NCBI GenBank assembly: GCA_041398745.1
Contig: JAWKUB010000003.1
Coordinates: 620,001-684,000 of the forward strand
Source of the DNA: JACKHO01 sp041398745
GTDB taxonomy: Bacteria > Planctomycetota > Planctomycetia > Planctomycetales > Planctomycetaceae
DNA length: 64,000 bases
Direction: 5' to 3'
How positions within the stretch are numbered: position 1 is the stretch's first letter; every line of letters starts with the position of its first letter. Position numbers and translations under genes: made by a program. Below the pieces are notes generated by a model that did not search any database, was not told the origin of the DNA, and saw only the letters and a list, made by a program, of their open reading frames with translations. This document shows positions 28,260 to 37,301 of the stretch, in pieces.

Positions 28260-28700
28260 GATTGCACGTTATCGAGTGCGGTGCGGCCTTCGGTTCCGTA
28301 GTGCTAGCGTAGTGTCTCATTGAATCGACACTTTTTGTGTTGATAGGTGTTTGATGGGTGTTGTTTGTGTTTCACGGAGGACATCCATGCGTAAGGCGTC
28401 GGTGATTGTGTTGTCGGCTGAGGTGCGATCGACGTTGTTGAAGTGGGCGCGTTCGCGAAAGCTGGAAGCCAGGCTCAGCGGGCGAAGATTGTGCTCCTCG
28501 CGGCAGAAGGTCTAAAGAGCAAGGGAATTGCCCGGCGACTGAAAGCCGATCCAGGTACCGTCGGACGTCGGCGACTTCGCTTTGCGAAGGGTGGACTGGA
28601 GCCTTCGGTTCCGAAGGCCTCTGGTCGAATCCGCCGGGCTGGCGTCACAAAGGGCGGTAAATCCTCTGTGGAAAATGAATTGCGGCGTGAAAACTTGAGC
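28241..28700 (+). mobile_element. IS630-type remnant (5' part) with duplicated end
   Basis: Two direct copies of an end-like sequence (TAGYGTAGTGTCTCATTGA) occur at 28241-28259 and 28305-28323, each starting at a TA. After the second, MRKASVIVLSAEVRSTLL starts at 28387. After a frameshift near 28460, the frame 28443-28724 gives AGSQAQRAKIVLLAAEGLKSKGIARRLKADPGTVGRRR, the N-terminal helix-turn-helix of an IS630-type transposase. The catalytic part is absent. Confidence 0.75.
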
Positions 28701-29069
28701 ACCTCAAGCCACCTCACTTTCTAAAGATTCCATATTCTTGCATGGTTTTGCAAGAGTTTTCGGACAGTTTTCGTACAGGAATTGTTTGCTCACAAGTTGT
28801 TGGTTGTCGCCGTGATAGCCAGTTGTGGGACGCTCGCAAGCCTCTGGAAATGGGGTTGGGAATGGTGAGTACCGCCGACATTTGGCATCTTACATGAAAG
28901 TAATTCGCATCCGCACTGAGAGCTCGAGGTGCACGCGATTTTGGATGAGTCGCTTGCAGCGATGCACAGTCGTCAGAGATCATGTTGTTCAGTTAGTCTG
29001 CCGGTGCGGCTCCGAATCGCTATGGCGAGACAAGTCGCATCAATCCCGCCACCAAACGAAGTCGATTCA
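28701..29069. other. Intergenic, no gene seen
   Basis: No frame with convincing start, length or motif. It separates the transposon remnant from the conflict genes and may contain the promoter for the 29-33 kb cluster. Confidence 0.4.
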
Positions 29070-29288
29070 ATGGATGTCCTTTGGGGACTTTTTGCGGAGT
29101 ACTATTGGCTGTTTTCAAGTGCGATTCTCGTACTTCTGGTGTACCGTTGCGTCGATGCGTATCGGCTTTTTAGGTTCCATCCCTGTTTTCTCGTTGAACG
29201 CTGCTTTTTGAGGAGTAGTGGGCGGGTCTCCGATGCAAAGCCTGAACCGACTGAGTTTCTAAAGTACCTCGCATTCTTTCGAAACTGA
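29070..29288 (+). CDS. Small single-pass membrane protein, 72 aa
   Basis: From the ATG at 29070 the product has one membrane helix (LFSSAILVLLVYRCVDAYRLF) and a short basic tail ending FLKYLAFFRN. The frame is open further upstream without a good start. Its TGA (29286-29288) is in the same frame as the following STAND-kinase gene, whose TTG is only 21 nt later. It could be a membrane anchor or partner for that protein. No family recognised. Confidence 0.45.
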   Translation: MDVLWGLFAEYYWLFSSAILVLLVYRCVDAYRLFRFHPCFLVERCFLRSSGRVSDAKPEPTEFLKYLAFFRN

Positions 29289-29309
29289 TGGGAGGCGATC
29301 TACCGAGAA

Positions 29310-31418
29310 TTGGCTTCGCACCCTGCGGCGATCGATCAATGGATTGAATCGAAGCTGACGCGGTCGAGGCAGTCCATTAAAGACAGTCGACTATTCCTTG
29401 AGCACGAAGTATACGTTCCTGTACCGGTCGTGATTGATGTCCACCGTGGACAACGATCGATCGAAGTCATGGCGGTGCGAGAAGAAGTACAGAAACTGTT
29501 TCACGATGACTCGAAGGTCCGGGTGGTCATTTGGGGTGAAGGGGGGACTGGCAAATCAGCACTGGCTGTACAGATTGCCCAATGGGCAATGGGCAGTTCG
29601 CCGTCCGATCGTCTAATTGGCGAAAGACCGATCTTGCCGATTGTGCTTGATCGTTTTGTTGGAATGGACCTGCTTGCAGCGATTGTGGGAAAACTGGAGG
29701 CTCTCGTTGAACTCGATGGCATTCCTCCGGACTTTGCGGAACTTCTGCTTCGAAACAAGTCCATACTGCTTATCGTTGAAGACTTCTCCGAGTGGTCCGA
29801 GGATCGGCGACAACTGATCAAGCCCGATGCCTCGGACTTTCCATCGAACCTCTTGGTTGTCACATCTCGTTGGAACGAAGATCTTAATAGTACGCTGAGT
29901 CTTCGAACGATTCAGCCGCAACTTGTCGATGCAGATACAATTGAAAGGTTTCTCACCACCTACTTTGCGATTCTCGGTTTTCCCGAATTGCTTCAGCAAG
30001 ATGACGTTAGGGAACAGGTCGATGTGTTCTCGGCTGTGTTGCGTGAGCAGGGAGCAGCGCCTCAGATAATTCGGCTATTTGCCGACAAACTGGTTGAGTG
30101 GCACCAAGGGCATGACAATGTACCAACGGCTTCATTCATCGGCCTTGTAAAACAACATTTGATCTACCTAAACCGCAATCGTACGGAAAATGAGCCGGAC
30201 CACTCAGTTGTTTACCAAGACTGTCAATTGATTGCATGGCTTTGCTTCGCGGAAAGACTGACTCCGTCCGCCGTACCGCTCAGTCAAGTCATCCTTCAAA
30301 TGGAGCAAGTCGCTGCTCCACAAAGCCCCAGAGAACGGTTTCGGTACTTGGAATCGGAACTTCAACTGATTTCAAAAGACGACTTAGAAGAAGAGGTCAC
30401 TTTTCGCAATTGGGTGCTAGCTGAGTACCTCGCCGCTGTCCATCTTCTGAATCGGAGAAGAACCAACAGCGAAGAATGGCAATCCTTCTTGGAGCGTCCT
30501 GGCAACGTGGAGTCGTTTAGTCGTGTTTTGGCACATTGCTGTTTCGATGGCCGATACGCGAATCAACAGGTCATTGACGAATTACATCGAGCGGGAATTC
30601 TATCGACGGGGCAGCCTCCTCAAGCTGTTGGTCGCTATCGCGTCGTTTCTGGTTGGGACGGTCCATTGATAAAACTAGCCAATGGGCTTCAGTATCGCGT
30701 CTGCGAATTGCAGCACGTTAACATTCCGGCTAAGCGAGCTCGTGGGAAGTTCTACGACCTGAACGGATTGCCGACTGAGGCTCGAAGCCGAGTCGTGCAA
30801 CGAGTAAAGCGTCACGCGAACGTGCTGGCCCAATTGGAGGATGTGCCCAACGTTCATCAGTTCGTCGACTATCTTGAAGAGAAGGGAAATGCCCTGTGGG
30901 TCATCGAAGAGTGGATTGATGGTCGTCCACTTAGCGAGTTTGTTCGTACTCAAAAGTCTAGGAGTGTTCCCGATTGCCTTCTGATTATGAAGGACGTGGC
31001 GCTTGGTCTGCGAGCATTGCACGAACGTCAGTTCTATATGCGAACTCTTGACCCGGATTCCATCTATGTCGAATCGGGCGGTACGGTATTGCTGACGAAT
31101 TTCGAGCTCACAAAGGCCGTGGGTAACAGCATAAGTGTTTCGACAGGCTCTGCACTGGAAGGGTTGGCCTATACGGCTCCCCAATTGAGGGGGGGAGAGA
31201 GGGACGGCTATCAGGTCGGTGACGTGTACAGTTGGGGGGCGGTCTTTACGTTCGTACTGACTGGAACCCCCTGGGATGATACGAATGCTGCTTCACGTTT
31301 GGCTGAGTTGCGTAAGTTCGACTTTAGTCCCAAGCTGAAGAAGTGCATTGAATCGTGCGTTTCACCTACTGAAAAAGATCGTCCACAGTCGATGGCCGAT
31401 GTCCTGGCCTGTTTCTAA
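29310..31418 (+). CDS. STAND-type NTPase fused to a pseudokinase
   Basis: 702 aa from a TTG with GGGAGG upstream. A P-loop NTPase core is clear: Walker A GEGGTGKS (residues 76-83) and Walker B-like ILLIVEDFSEW, followed by helical STAND-like regions. The C-terminal 260 residues have a protein-kinase fold (VIEEWIDGRPLSEFV hinge, DVALGLRALHERQFY, then the catalytic loop). However, HRD-x-K-x2-N reads MRTLDPDSI and DFG reads NFE, and the VAIK lysine is not evident, so phosphotransfer is unlikely. The APE/F-helix part (YTAPQLRGGERDGYQVGDVYSWG) is kept. The kinase fold probably serves as a sensor or docking module for the intact kinase encoded 14 bp downstream. Confidence 0.85.
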   Translation: MASHPAAIDQWIESKLTRSRQSIKDSRLFLEHEVYVPVPVVIDVHRGQRSIEVMAVREEVQKLFHDDSKVRVVIWGEGGTGKSALAVQIAQWAMGSSPSDRLIGERPILPIVLDRFVGMDLLAAIVGKLEALVELDGIPPDFAELLLRNKSILLIVEDFSEWSEDRRQLIKPDASDFPSNLLVVTSRWNEDLNSTLSLRTIQPQLVDADTIERFLTTYFAILGFPELLQQDDVREQVDVFSAVLREQGAAPQIIRLFADKLVEWHQGHDNVPTASFIGLVKQHLIYLNRNRTENEPDHSVVYQDCQLIAWLCFAERLTPSAVPLSQVILQMEQVAAPQSPRERFRYLESELQLISKDDLEEEVTFRNWVLAEYLAAVHLLNRRRTNSEEWQSFLERPGNVESFSRVLAHCCFDGRYANQQVIDELHRAGILSTGQPPQAVGRYRVVSGWDGPLIKLANGLQYRVCELQHVNIPAKRARGKFYDLNGLPTEARSRVVQRVKRHANVLAQLEDVPNVHQFVDYLEEKGNALWVIEEWIDGRPLSEFVRTQKSRSVPDCLLIMKDVALGLRALHERQFYMRTLDPDSIYVESGGTVLLTNFELTKAVGNSISVSTGSALEGLAYTAPQLRGGERDGYQVGDVYSWGAVFTFVLTGTPWDDTNAASRLAELRKFDFSPKLKKCIESCVSPTEKDRPQSMADVLACF

Positions 31419-31432
31419 ACCCAACGAATTTG

Positions 31433-32398
31433 ATGTCAGCACGCAGTTCCAACAAGCGGAAGACACAAGCTCCCTTGGAGAAAGTGTCTAGCGAGCTTTG
31501 GCTTGGACGGAATAGGTACATGATCGAGGAATCGCTTACTGCCGACGAAACGGTCCTGAAAGGCCGAACTGAAAAGGGGAAGCCATGTGTCATTCGGTTT
31601 CGAGGGGTGAAGCCTTTTCGAGAACTTAAAGCAATGAAGAAGGCCCAACATTGCGACCGGCACCTACCGAAAGTTATCGACAGTGGCAAAGGCGGGACTA
31701 AGGGCCACTACATCGTGACCACGTGGGCAGGAGGAGAGAGTGTATTGGGAGATCTGCTTCCCGAAATTGCTTCTAAGAATTTACTCCCAGTTTCAAGAGT
31801 CTATGGTTGGATGATAGGCTTGGCGTCCTGCCTCCTGAAGCTTCATCACACTTGTACGCGCATTGTGCATGGCGATCTGAAACCGGCCAACCTAGCGGTT
31901 TCACCCGATGGAAAAAGATTGGTGCCGATTGATTTTGGATACTCTTGGTCCATTTCCGAAACAGATCGTCGATCTGAGGAGCAGTTGGGGACCCCATATT
32001 ATTCCTCACCAGAGCAATGGAATCGGGAACGTCAGGTTGGTCCATTCTCAGACCAGTTCTCCGCATCCGTTGTATTCTACCGGGCACTTACCAATCAGCT
32101 TCCCTATGATGGGCTGGGAGGTGAAGCATTGAGGCTGGGAGAGGCGTACGGGAAGTCCGTTGAGTATCTACCTCCAAGTCACTTCAATTCTGAAGTTTGG
32201 CCTGAGTTGGACGTGGTAGTCGGGAAAGGATTGTCTCTACATGCCGAAGAACGGTACGGCACGACGCGGCAGTGGCTCAGTGCAATTCAAGCCGCTTCTC
32301 GCGGGACCAACACGACGGGCCAGATTTTTGGTAAACTACTCCACAACGTCCTGAAGATGATTCGAGACGCCACGTTTTTTTTGAGACAGACCAAGTGA
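31433..32398 (+). CDS. Active-type Ser/Thr protein kinase
   Basis: 321 aa. Catalytic loop IVHGDLKPANLAV (Asp, Lys and Asn present), metal-binding IDFGYSW, and activation segment end GTPYYSSPEQW. The glycine loop is poor, but VIRFRGVKPFREL supplies a possible beta-3 region. No membrane segment. An ATG at 31433 is used (TTG at 31430 possible). It begins 14 bp after the STAND-pseudokinase stop, so the two are almost certainly one transcript; an intact kinase beside a pseudokinase suggests an allosteric pair. The substrate is unknown. Confidence 0.88.
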   Translation: MSARSSNKRKTQAPLEKVSSELWLGRNRYMIEESLTADETVLKGRTEKGKPCVIRFRGVKPFRELKAMKKAQHCDRHLPKVIDSGKGGTKGHYIVTTWAGGESVLGDLLPEIASKNLLPVSRVYGWMIGLASCLLKLHHTCTRIVHGDLKPANLAVSPDGKRLVPIDFGYSWSISETDRRSEEQLGTPYYSSPEQWNRERQVGPFSDQFSASVVFYRALTNQLPYDGLGGEALRLGEAYGKSVEYLPPSHFNSEVWPELDVVVGKGLSLHAEERYGTTRQWLSAIQAASRGTNTTGQIFGKLLHNVLKMIRDATFFLRQTK

Positions 32399-32435
32399 AT
32401 TATTGAGACGGACCAAGTGAACTGGGGCTCACACA

Positions 32436-33428
32436 ATGAAAAGCAAACCCGCTAGTCGAATGGCTGCCGATGCCGATGATCCGTGGATTTCCGTGAGTGA
32501 TCTCGGTGAATACGCATTTTGTCCGCGTGCAGGATTATTGGCCCATGAATCCTCCGAGGATGATAGCGGCACGGAACGAGACCGGGGCCCAGGGTCTCGG
32601 AATTTCTATGACGTTGACGGTCTCCGGCGAAAACTGGCAGATCTGGATAAGACATATTCGACGCTGCAAACTGTCCTACTGGTGGCAGGTATCATCTTTG
32701 CTGTCTCAATCTTTGCCCTACTAGGGGCAAAACAATGGTTATTTCTTCCATTCGCGGTCATTGCTGGACTAGTGTGTTCTCAAGTCTGGTCGATGATGTC
32801 CGACAATCGATCTGAAGCCGACCACTATTTGGACCAATTGCAGTTGGCTGAGAGCGCAATTGCAAACGTCCCCGGTCCCAAGCATCAGTCCCGAACGTCG
32901 ATAGATTGGTGGAGTCTCCTTCAAGGGGGCTGTGAATCCGTCCGTGTGTTTGATCAACTCCGGGACACGAGTTGGCGCATTGCCGGGAAACCTTGGCGTG
33001 TTTTGGTTTACCGCGGTATCAACAAGATGCCAGTATTTCGAATGCGGCTGCGACATAAGCTAAAGAGAGATGAGTGGGTCATTGATAAGCGGGTATTTCA
33101 TCAACATATCCTCCGCGCCGCAGCTTACGCACACCTGTTAGAGGCGTGTGAGAACGCTCAGAGCCCGTACGGGATCGTCATGTACGGTTCCACAAGCGAA
33201 GGGATGACAATTCCTATTCACATTGGACAGAAAAAGAAGTTGCACGAAGCGATACGAGCGTTCCGGAAGCTAATTCGTGACGCCAGACGGAACCGCCTTC
33301 CCGCCAAACCGCGTTCGACACATATCTGCCGCGGCTGCCCATGGGGAAAACCCGAAGGGTTCTGGATCTTCGCACAGAGTACTTGTGGAGCGCGATTCAA
33401 TTGGCGGCCTCCACACTCTGACGAGTGA
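32436..33428 (+). CDS. Membrane protein with Cas4/RecB-like nuclease fold, active site lost
   Basis: 330 aa. The N-terminus ISVSDLGEYAFCPRAGLL matches the Cas4/RecB start (S-x-L-x2-Y-x2-CPR). Two membrane helices follow (about residues 82-122: TVLLVAGIIFAVSIFALLG and LPFAVIAGLVCSQVW). Next come a GKP-x-RVLVYR strand pair, the helix HILRAAAYAHLLE (Cas4 Q-x3-Y region), and a C-terminal cysteine set CRGC...C that with the first Cys would ligate a 4Fe-4S cluster. Where Cas4 has GRPD and E-x-K, this protein has GKPW and FRMR, so cleavage is not expected. It is likely a membrane-bound DNA- or end-sensing partner of the kinase cluster. Confidence 0.7.
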   Translation: MKSKPASRMAADADDPWISVSDLGEYAFCPRAGLLAHESSEDDSGTERDRGPGSRNFYDVDGLRRKLADLDKTYSTLQTVLLVAGIIFAVSIFALLGAKQWLFLPFAVIAGLVCSQVWSMMSDNRSEADHYLDQLQLAESAIANVPGPKHQSRTSIDWWSLLQGGCESVRVFDQLRDTSWRIAGKPWRVLVYRGINKMPVFRMRLRHKLKRDEWVIDKRVFHQHILRAAAYAHLLEACENAQSPYGIVMYGSTSEGMTIPIHIGQKKKLHEAIRAFRKLIRDARRNRLPAKPRSTHICRGCPWGKPEGFWIFAQSTCGARFNWRPPHSDE

Positions 33429-33928
33429 TCAAATTCGGGGCGCAGTGTTGGTTAGGAACAAATTACCCAGCAGAGGGGTGCAATGAAGTTCCCCACGGAT
33501 AGTGGGCGCGGGTTTTGGGTTAGGTGGTTTGTTGGAACTGGGCTGGGCCCTTCGGTTCCGTAGGCCGTTCCTCAAAAGGCTGAACGGTATCACGCGGGGA
33601 CACCGAACTACCGACTGGGGCTGTACTTAGCTGCACAAGATGCGAACGGGTTCAACCTACCCGTTTTCCATGTTTTCCCATGAATTCACTTAGATTGCAA
33701 TCTTTTCTGTGCCATTTTTGTGCCACGGCACTTTGCTGTTGAAAGCAAAGGTGCTTCTGAGATTGCTCTCGGTCGCATCGGGATTCTTGTGACGATTATC
33801 TCAGGGCAGGGCACATGCGTTACAAACGATCCCAAAAGCAACCGCCGAATCTCGCGGTTTCTGGTGTTCCAGCGCTGTACAACGAATGTGTTCTCACCAG
33901 CGAAATTACAGACTGCGACAATACCAAG
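33429..33928. other. Intergenic, no gene seen
   Basis: No convincing coding frame. It holds a third copy of a CCTTCGGTTCCGTAG motif (33547 region) also found near 28285 and 28602, a 6-bp stem AACGGG/CCCGTT near 33647-33667, and a palindrome AGATTGCAATCT near 33692. These may mark transposon scars bordering the 29-33.4 kb cluster. Confidence 0.4.
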
Positions 33929-34990
33929 ATGACGAAGCTTTTCCACCCACTGCTGGCACTGATTGCCTCAGTCACTGACAGTGAACTCGCCCGGTATGTC
34001 CAATTCTTGAAGGAAGAAAACAAGATTCTGCGGTCGCGGGTGACGGGCCAGATTCACACCAAGCCAGAGGAACGCAGTCGGCTGTTGGAGCTGGGCAAGG
34101 AACTCGGGCGAGCCATTGAGGAACTGATCACCATCGTGTCGCCGAAGACGTTCTACCGTTGGATTCGGGAACGGGATGGACGTAAGCGGAAACTGAATCC
34201 CAAGGGTGGTCAGCGAAAGCCGAAGGAATTGCGGGAATTAGTCATTCAGATCGCACAGACGACGGGATTCGGCTACACACGAATTCTTGGGGAACTGCGG
34301 AAGCTGGGAATCAAGAAGATCAGTCGACAGACGATACGCAACATCCTCAAGGAAGAAGGAATCGCGCCCGGGCCGGACCGCACTTCGGACTCCTGGACGA
34401 AGTTTATCGAACGTCACAAAGAAACCCTGTGGGCCTGTGATTTCTTTAGCGTGAAGGCTGTCACGCCTCGGGGTTTCCGGGACTTGTACGTACTTGTGTG
34501 GCTCTGTGTCAGCAGTCGGGAAGTGATTGTGTCGACGTCGACCGAGCATCCCAATTCGGCTTGGGTGACCGAACAGGCCGAACGTTTTCTGAGTGAGACC
34601 AAAGGACGCGATCACTCACCAGCCATTGTGATGCACGACCGTGACACGAAATTCACCAGGGAATTCGTTGAGGCATTACAGGGCCAGGGCGTGCGAACAA
34701 ATGCGTTACCGAAGGCCAGTCCCAATCTGAATGGTCGCTGTGAGCGATTCATCGAGACGATCAAGCTGGAGTGTTTGCAGAAGTTCATCGTCTTCGGCAA
34801 ACGCCATTTGGACTACCTCACTGGCGAGTTCGTCGACTACTACAACCACCATCGCAGCCACATGGAACGGGAGCATTTGCCGCCAGTAAGGACTGAACCG
34901 GACGAGGTCACAGCAGTTCCACTCGATGAAGTCGAGGTGAAGTCATTCGTTGGCGGGCTGGTGAAGGGCTTTGCTCGCAAAGCAGCGTGA
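33929..34990 (+). CDS. Integrase-core (rve) DDE transposase
   Basis: About 353 aa from ATG 33929 (frame open to 33815). An N-terminal helical region with FYRWIRERDGRKRK and KPKELRELVIQIAQTTGFGYTRILGELRKLG is the HTH_21/IS3-OrfB-like part. The DDE core shows WACDFFSVKA (first Asp), VMHDRDTKF (second Asp) and NGRCERFIETIKLECL (Glu), then YYNHHRSH. It resembles stand-alone integrases common in Planctomycetes. No matching terminal repeats were found by eye, so element limits are unknown. The gene is intact and sits between the kinase cluster and the DGR/MoxR operons. Confidence 0.88.
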   Translation: MTKLFHPLLALIASVTDSELARYVQFLKEENKILRSRVTGQIHTKPEERSRLLELGKELGRAIEELITIVSPKTFYRWIRERDGRKRKLNPKGGQRKPKELRELVIQIAQTTGFGYTRILGELRKLGIKKISRQTIRNILKEEGIAPGPDRTSDSWTKFIERHKETLWACDFFSVKAVTPRGFRDLYVLVWLCVSSREVIVSTSTEHPNSAWVTEQAERFLSETKGRDHSPAIVMHDRDTKFTREFVEALQGQGVRTNALPKASPNLNGRCERFIETIKLECLQKFIVFGKRHLDYLTGEFVDYYNHHRSHMEREHLPPVRTEPDEVTAVPLDEVEVKSFVGGLVKGFARKAA

Positions 34991-35063
34991 CAGCTGGCGA
35001 AATCAGCCCATCGAGGTGGAAAATGGCGGAACAACTTCAGTTCGTTGGTAAGTAGATTTCGAG

Positions 35064-37301
35064 TCAGAATTCCGCCGCTTCAGCCGCCTCTCTCGATGCG
35101 TCGTCATCACTGGATTCTTCCTCGAATGGCTTCAATGCGTCGGGAGGTTGTTGGGAATTGATTGGGCGGGGGAAGTAGATATTGTGAGAGTCGTCCCTAC
35201 CCAGTGTGCGAAGAATCAGGCCGTTGGGATCTGACTTTGTTTTCTCCATGTGCTCCCGTATCGATTTCGCCAGCTGTTGTGATGACAACGGAGAGTGGGG
35301 CGATTTTTTACTGAATGCTTGGTCAACACCGCTCGCAAATGCATCAACATGTTGCTGGTCGCTGAGTTCCAGGGCTTGCCAGACTTGCGAGGGACCAAGT
35401 CCTGAGGGCTCGACGATTTCGTAGCCACCAAAGTTGATGATGAGCAACTGATTTACGCTGATTTCGGGAATGGTCATTGTTGGCGAAGTCCGCGGGTTAG
35501 GTAACAAAATGATTGCCAGGTCATTGAGCGACAGCGTTCTACTCGCCTCAATTTCCGACCAGTCGAGAAACTTTGTTTGCGAAACTCCAAATCGATTAGT
35601 CAACGACGTCAACGCAAGTCCCAACAACGCTAGCGATTTAAACTCCGGATCGTTCTGCCCGGAGTTGAAATAGAAAAGGTAGGTGCGTCCAGCATCCTGG
35701 GCTTCCCATAGTTCGATTTCTCCACTTACGGTTCTCGTGGCAAATGTTCGGGAAGGCAACCAGTTTGTTGGTCGATTTTGATTCGGATTAATGAGCGAAG
35801 AACCATCTGGCGCCGCTGGCGCTGCGGAGCCGCCTTGAGGTGCGTTTGGTGTACCCTCATTGAATTTAAAGGAGATCCCCTTGTCCTCCGAGAACTCCTC
35901 CTTACTCTCGGGTAGTTCCTGCGTGGTGGCATCAAACTCCAAGGTCTCCGAAATGAGAGGCTGATTCAACAAAAATTCTGAATCAGCCTCGGAAATGCCC
36001 CACAGTTCGAACCACGAAACTTCACGCGGGGGATTCTGCGGAATGGCGACGTGGGCCACCTTCCCATTTGTGGGTAGAGGTTCGGCAACTGGCTGTCCGT
36101 GTTCGGCGTCGAATAGCTGTGCCTGCCCATTTGTGTTCAGGACAACCACCCCGTTGATGTTGCGGTGCGGATAGATGGCCTTGATATTCGGGAACGTGCT
36201 GATGACGCTCATGGTCACAGCCTGGGTCGCTGGATTGCTCGCGTTTGAACCGTTGGGATTTGCCTCCTGCTGTTGTTGTTGCTGAGCTTGAGTGCGTGTG
36301 CAGTCCAGAAACGTTAATCGCTCCGATTCCTGCAGCATTATCAGGGTACCAGCTAAGCTGCTGAACTCGATGTCTGAAATCGTCGACTTGTCATCTGATG
36401 ATAGCTCAAAGTTGCCAATCGGCTGGAGCAACGTCTGGAACGACCGGTAGCGCTGCAAGGCAGTCGCTGTGAGTCGATTCCCGTCAGTCCGTAGTGCGCG
36501 ACGCAAAGTCTCAAAAGTTTGAACTCCTTGCCGACTGGCACAGGCGAGGAAGTCACCGTTGGGCGAGACGGCTACTTGAGTCGGCATTTCAGTCAGGTCC
36601 ACGCCACAAACAAGCGAGTCCTCAAAATGCACCACCCGGCCTGTGGGTCGTCCCGTCTCGTTTTCGTGGCAAACGAACAGCACAGTTCGTTCGTCATTCC
36701 AGGCCATTTGTTGCACGGCGCTGGTGAGCGATAGTTCAATGTGCGGTGGTTCCGGTGCGTCCAGACGGAACGCAATCAGTTTGCCAGGGGCACTCCACAC
36801 GCAAAGGCTGCGGTCATTGTTGCACCAGGTGAAGTCCGTCGGCGTCGCAATGTCATTGGCCCGCTGCTCTGGATTTGTGACGGCACCCTGTTTGAGTCCC
36901 ACTCCATACACTTTGAGCTCTGCTGATGTCAGAACGGCCAGTTGCGAACCATAATAATTAGGCAGCACTTTGCGGACAGGTGCGGTAATAACAAGGGTTT
37001 CAAACGGCTCGTCGTCATGCGGACGGCGAAGCTGGATTTCTTGACCAACAACCTCCACAACGAGGGCGCCGTTCCCGGAGGTTACCGTACTCTGGGCCAC
37101 TGGCCCGAGTTGGCTGAACACGAGCGCGATGAGCCCGGCAATGAATACCACGAGACCCAGCGTTCTCCAGGGAACGCTCCGAAACCACACGCTTTGCTTC
37201 TCGGAGACCTTCGACGTCTCAGGAGGTACCGTTGGCGGTTCAGAAACCACCTTTGGTTCCGCCTGTGCCGTTTCAAAAAAATCTTTGCGCTGCGCGGTCA
37301 C
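35064..37301 (-). CDS. Membrane-anchored beta-propeller-like protein, last gene of MoxR operon 1
   Basis: 745 aa from a GTG that overlaps the stop of the upstream vWA-FGE gene (GTGA), with GGAGG 8 nt before. One membrane helix near the N-terminus (TLGLVVFIAGLIALVFSQLG) follows a basic cytoplasmic stretch. The rest is a long beta-rich region with WD-like strands (DFTWCNNDRSLCVWSAPGKL, QMAWNDERTVLFVCHE, TQVAVSPNGDFLACASRQGV, SDIEFSSLAGTLIMLQ). It has a Gln run (near residue 340) and an acidic C-terminal tail. It is likely a periplasmic sensor or scaffold for the MoxR/vWA complex, by context. It has no FGE domain or variable repeat. Confidence 0.75.
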   Translation of the reverse strand: MTAQRKDFFETAQAEPKVVSEPPTVPPETSKVSEKQSVWFRSVPWRTLGLVVFIAGLIALVFSQLGPVAQSTVTSGNGALVVEVVGQEIQLRRPHDDEPFETLVITAPVRKVLPNYYGSQLAVLTSAELKVYGVGLKQGAVTNPEQRANDIATPTDFTWCNNDRSLCVWSAPGKLIAFRLDAPEPPHIELSLTSAVQQMAWNDERTVLFVCHENETGRPTGRVVHFEDSLVCGVDLTEMPTQVAVSPNGDFLACASRQGVQTFETLRRALRTDGNRLTATALQRYRSFQTLLQPIGNFELSSDDKSTISDIEFSSLAGTLIMLQESERLTFLDCTRTQAQQQQQQEANPNGSNASNPATQAVTMSVISTFPNIKAIYPHRNINGVVVLNTNGQAQLFDAEHGQPVAEPLPTNGKVAHVAIPQNPPREVSWFELWGISEADSEFLLNQPLISETLEFDATTQELPESKEEFSEDKGISFKFNEGTPNAPQGGSAAPAAPDGSSLINPNQNRPTNWLPSRTFATRTVSGEIELWEAQDAGRTYLFYFNSGQNDPEFKSLALLGLALTSLTNRFGVSQTKFLDWSEIEASRTLSLNDLAIILLPNPRTSPTMTIPEISVNQLLIINFGGYEIVEPSGLGPSQVWQALELSDQQHVDAFASGVDQAFSKKSPHSPLSSQQLAKSIREHMEKTKSDPNGLILRTLGRDDSHNIYFPRPINSQQPPDALKPFEEESSDDDASREAAEAAEF

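Noticed and set aside
28714..28983. Possible DGR template repeat on the minus strand (SRGLRASHNW region)
   Set aside because: It lacks the AAC triplets and the invariant CTCGGCTTCCGGTGCATGAG block, and does not align with the four variable repeats.
33640..33680. tRNA-like TTCAA hairpin
   Set aside because: The loop is 9 nt rather than 7 and no anticodon or acceptor arm can be formed.
36250..36300. CAG/TTG-rich microsatellite (Gln run) as a possible phase-variation tract
   Set aside because: The tract is trinucleotide-based and interrupted, so slippage would not shift the frame.
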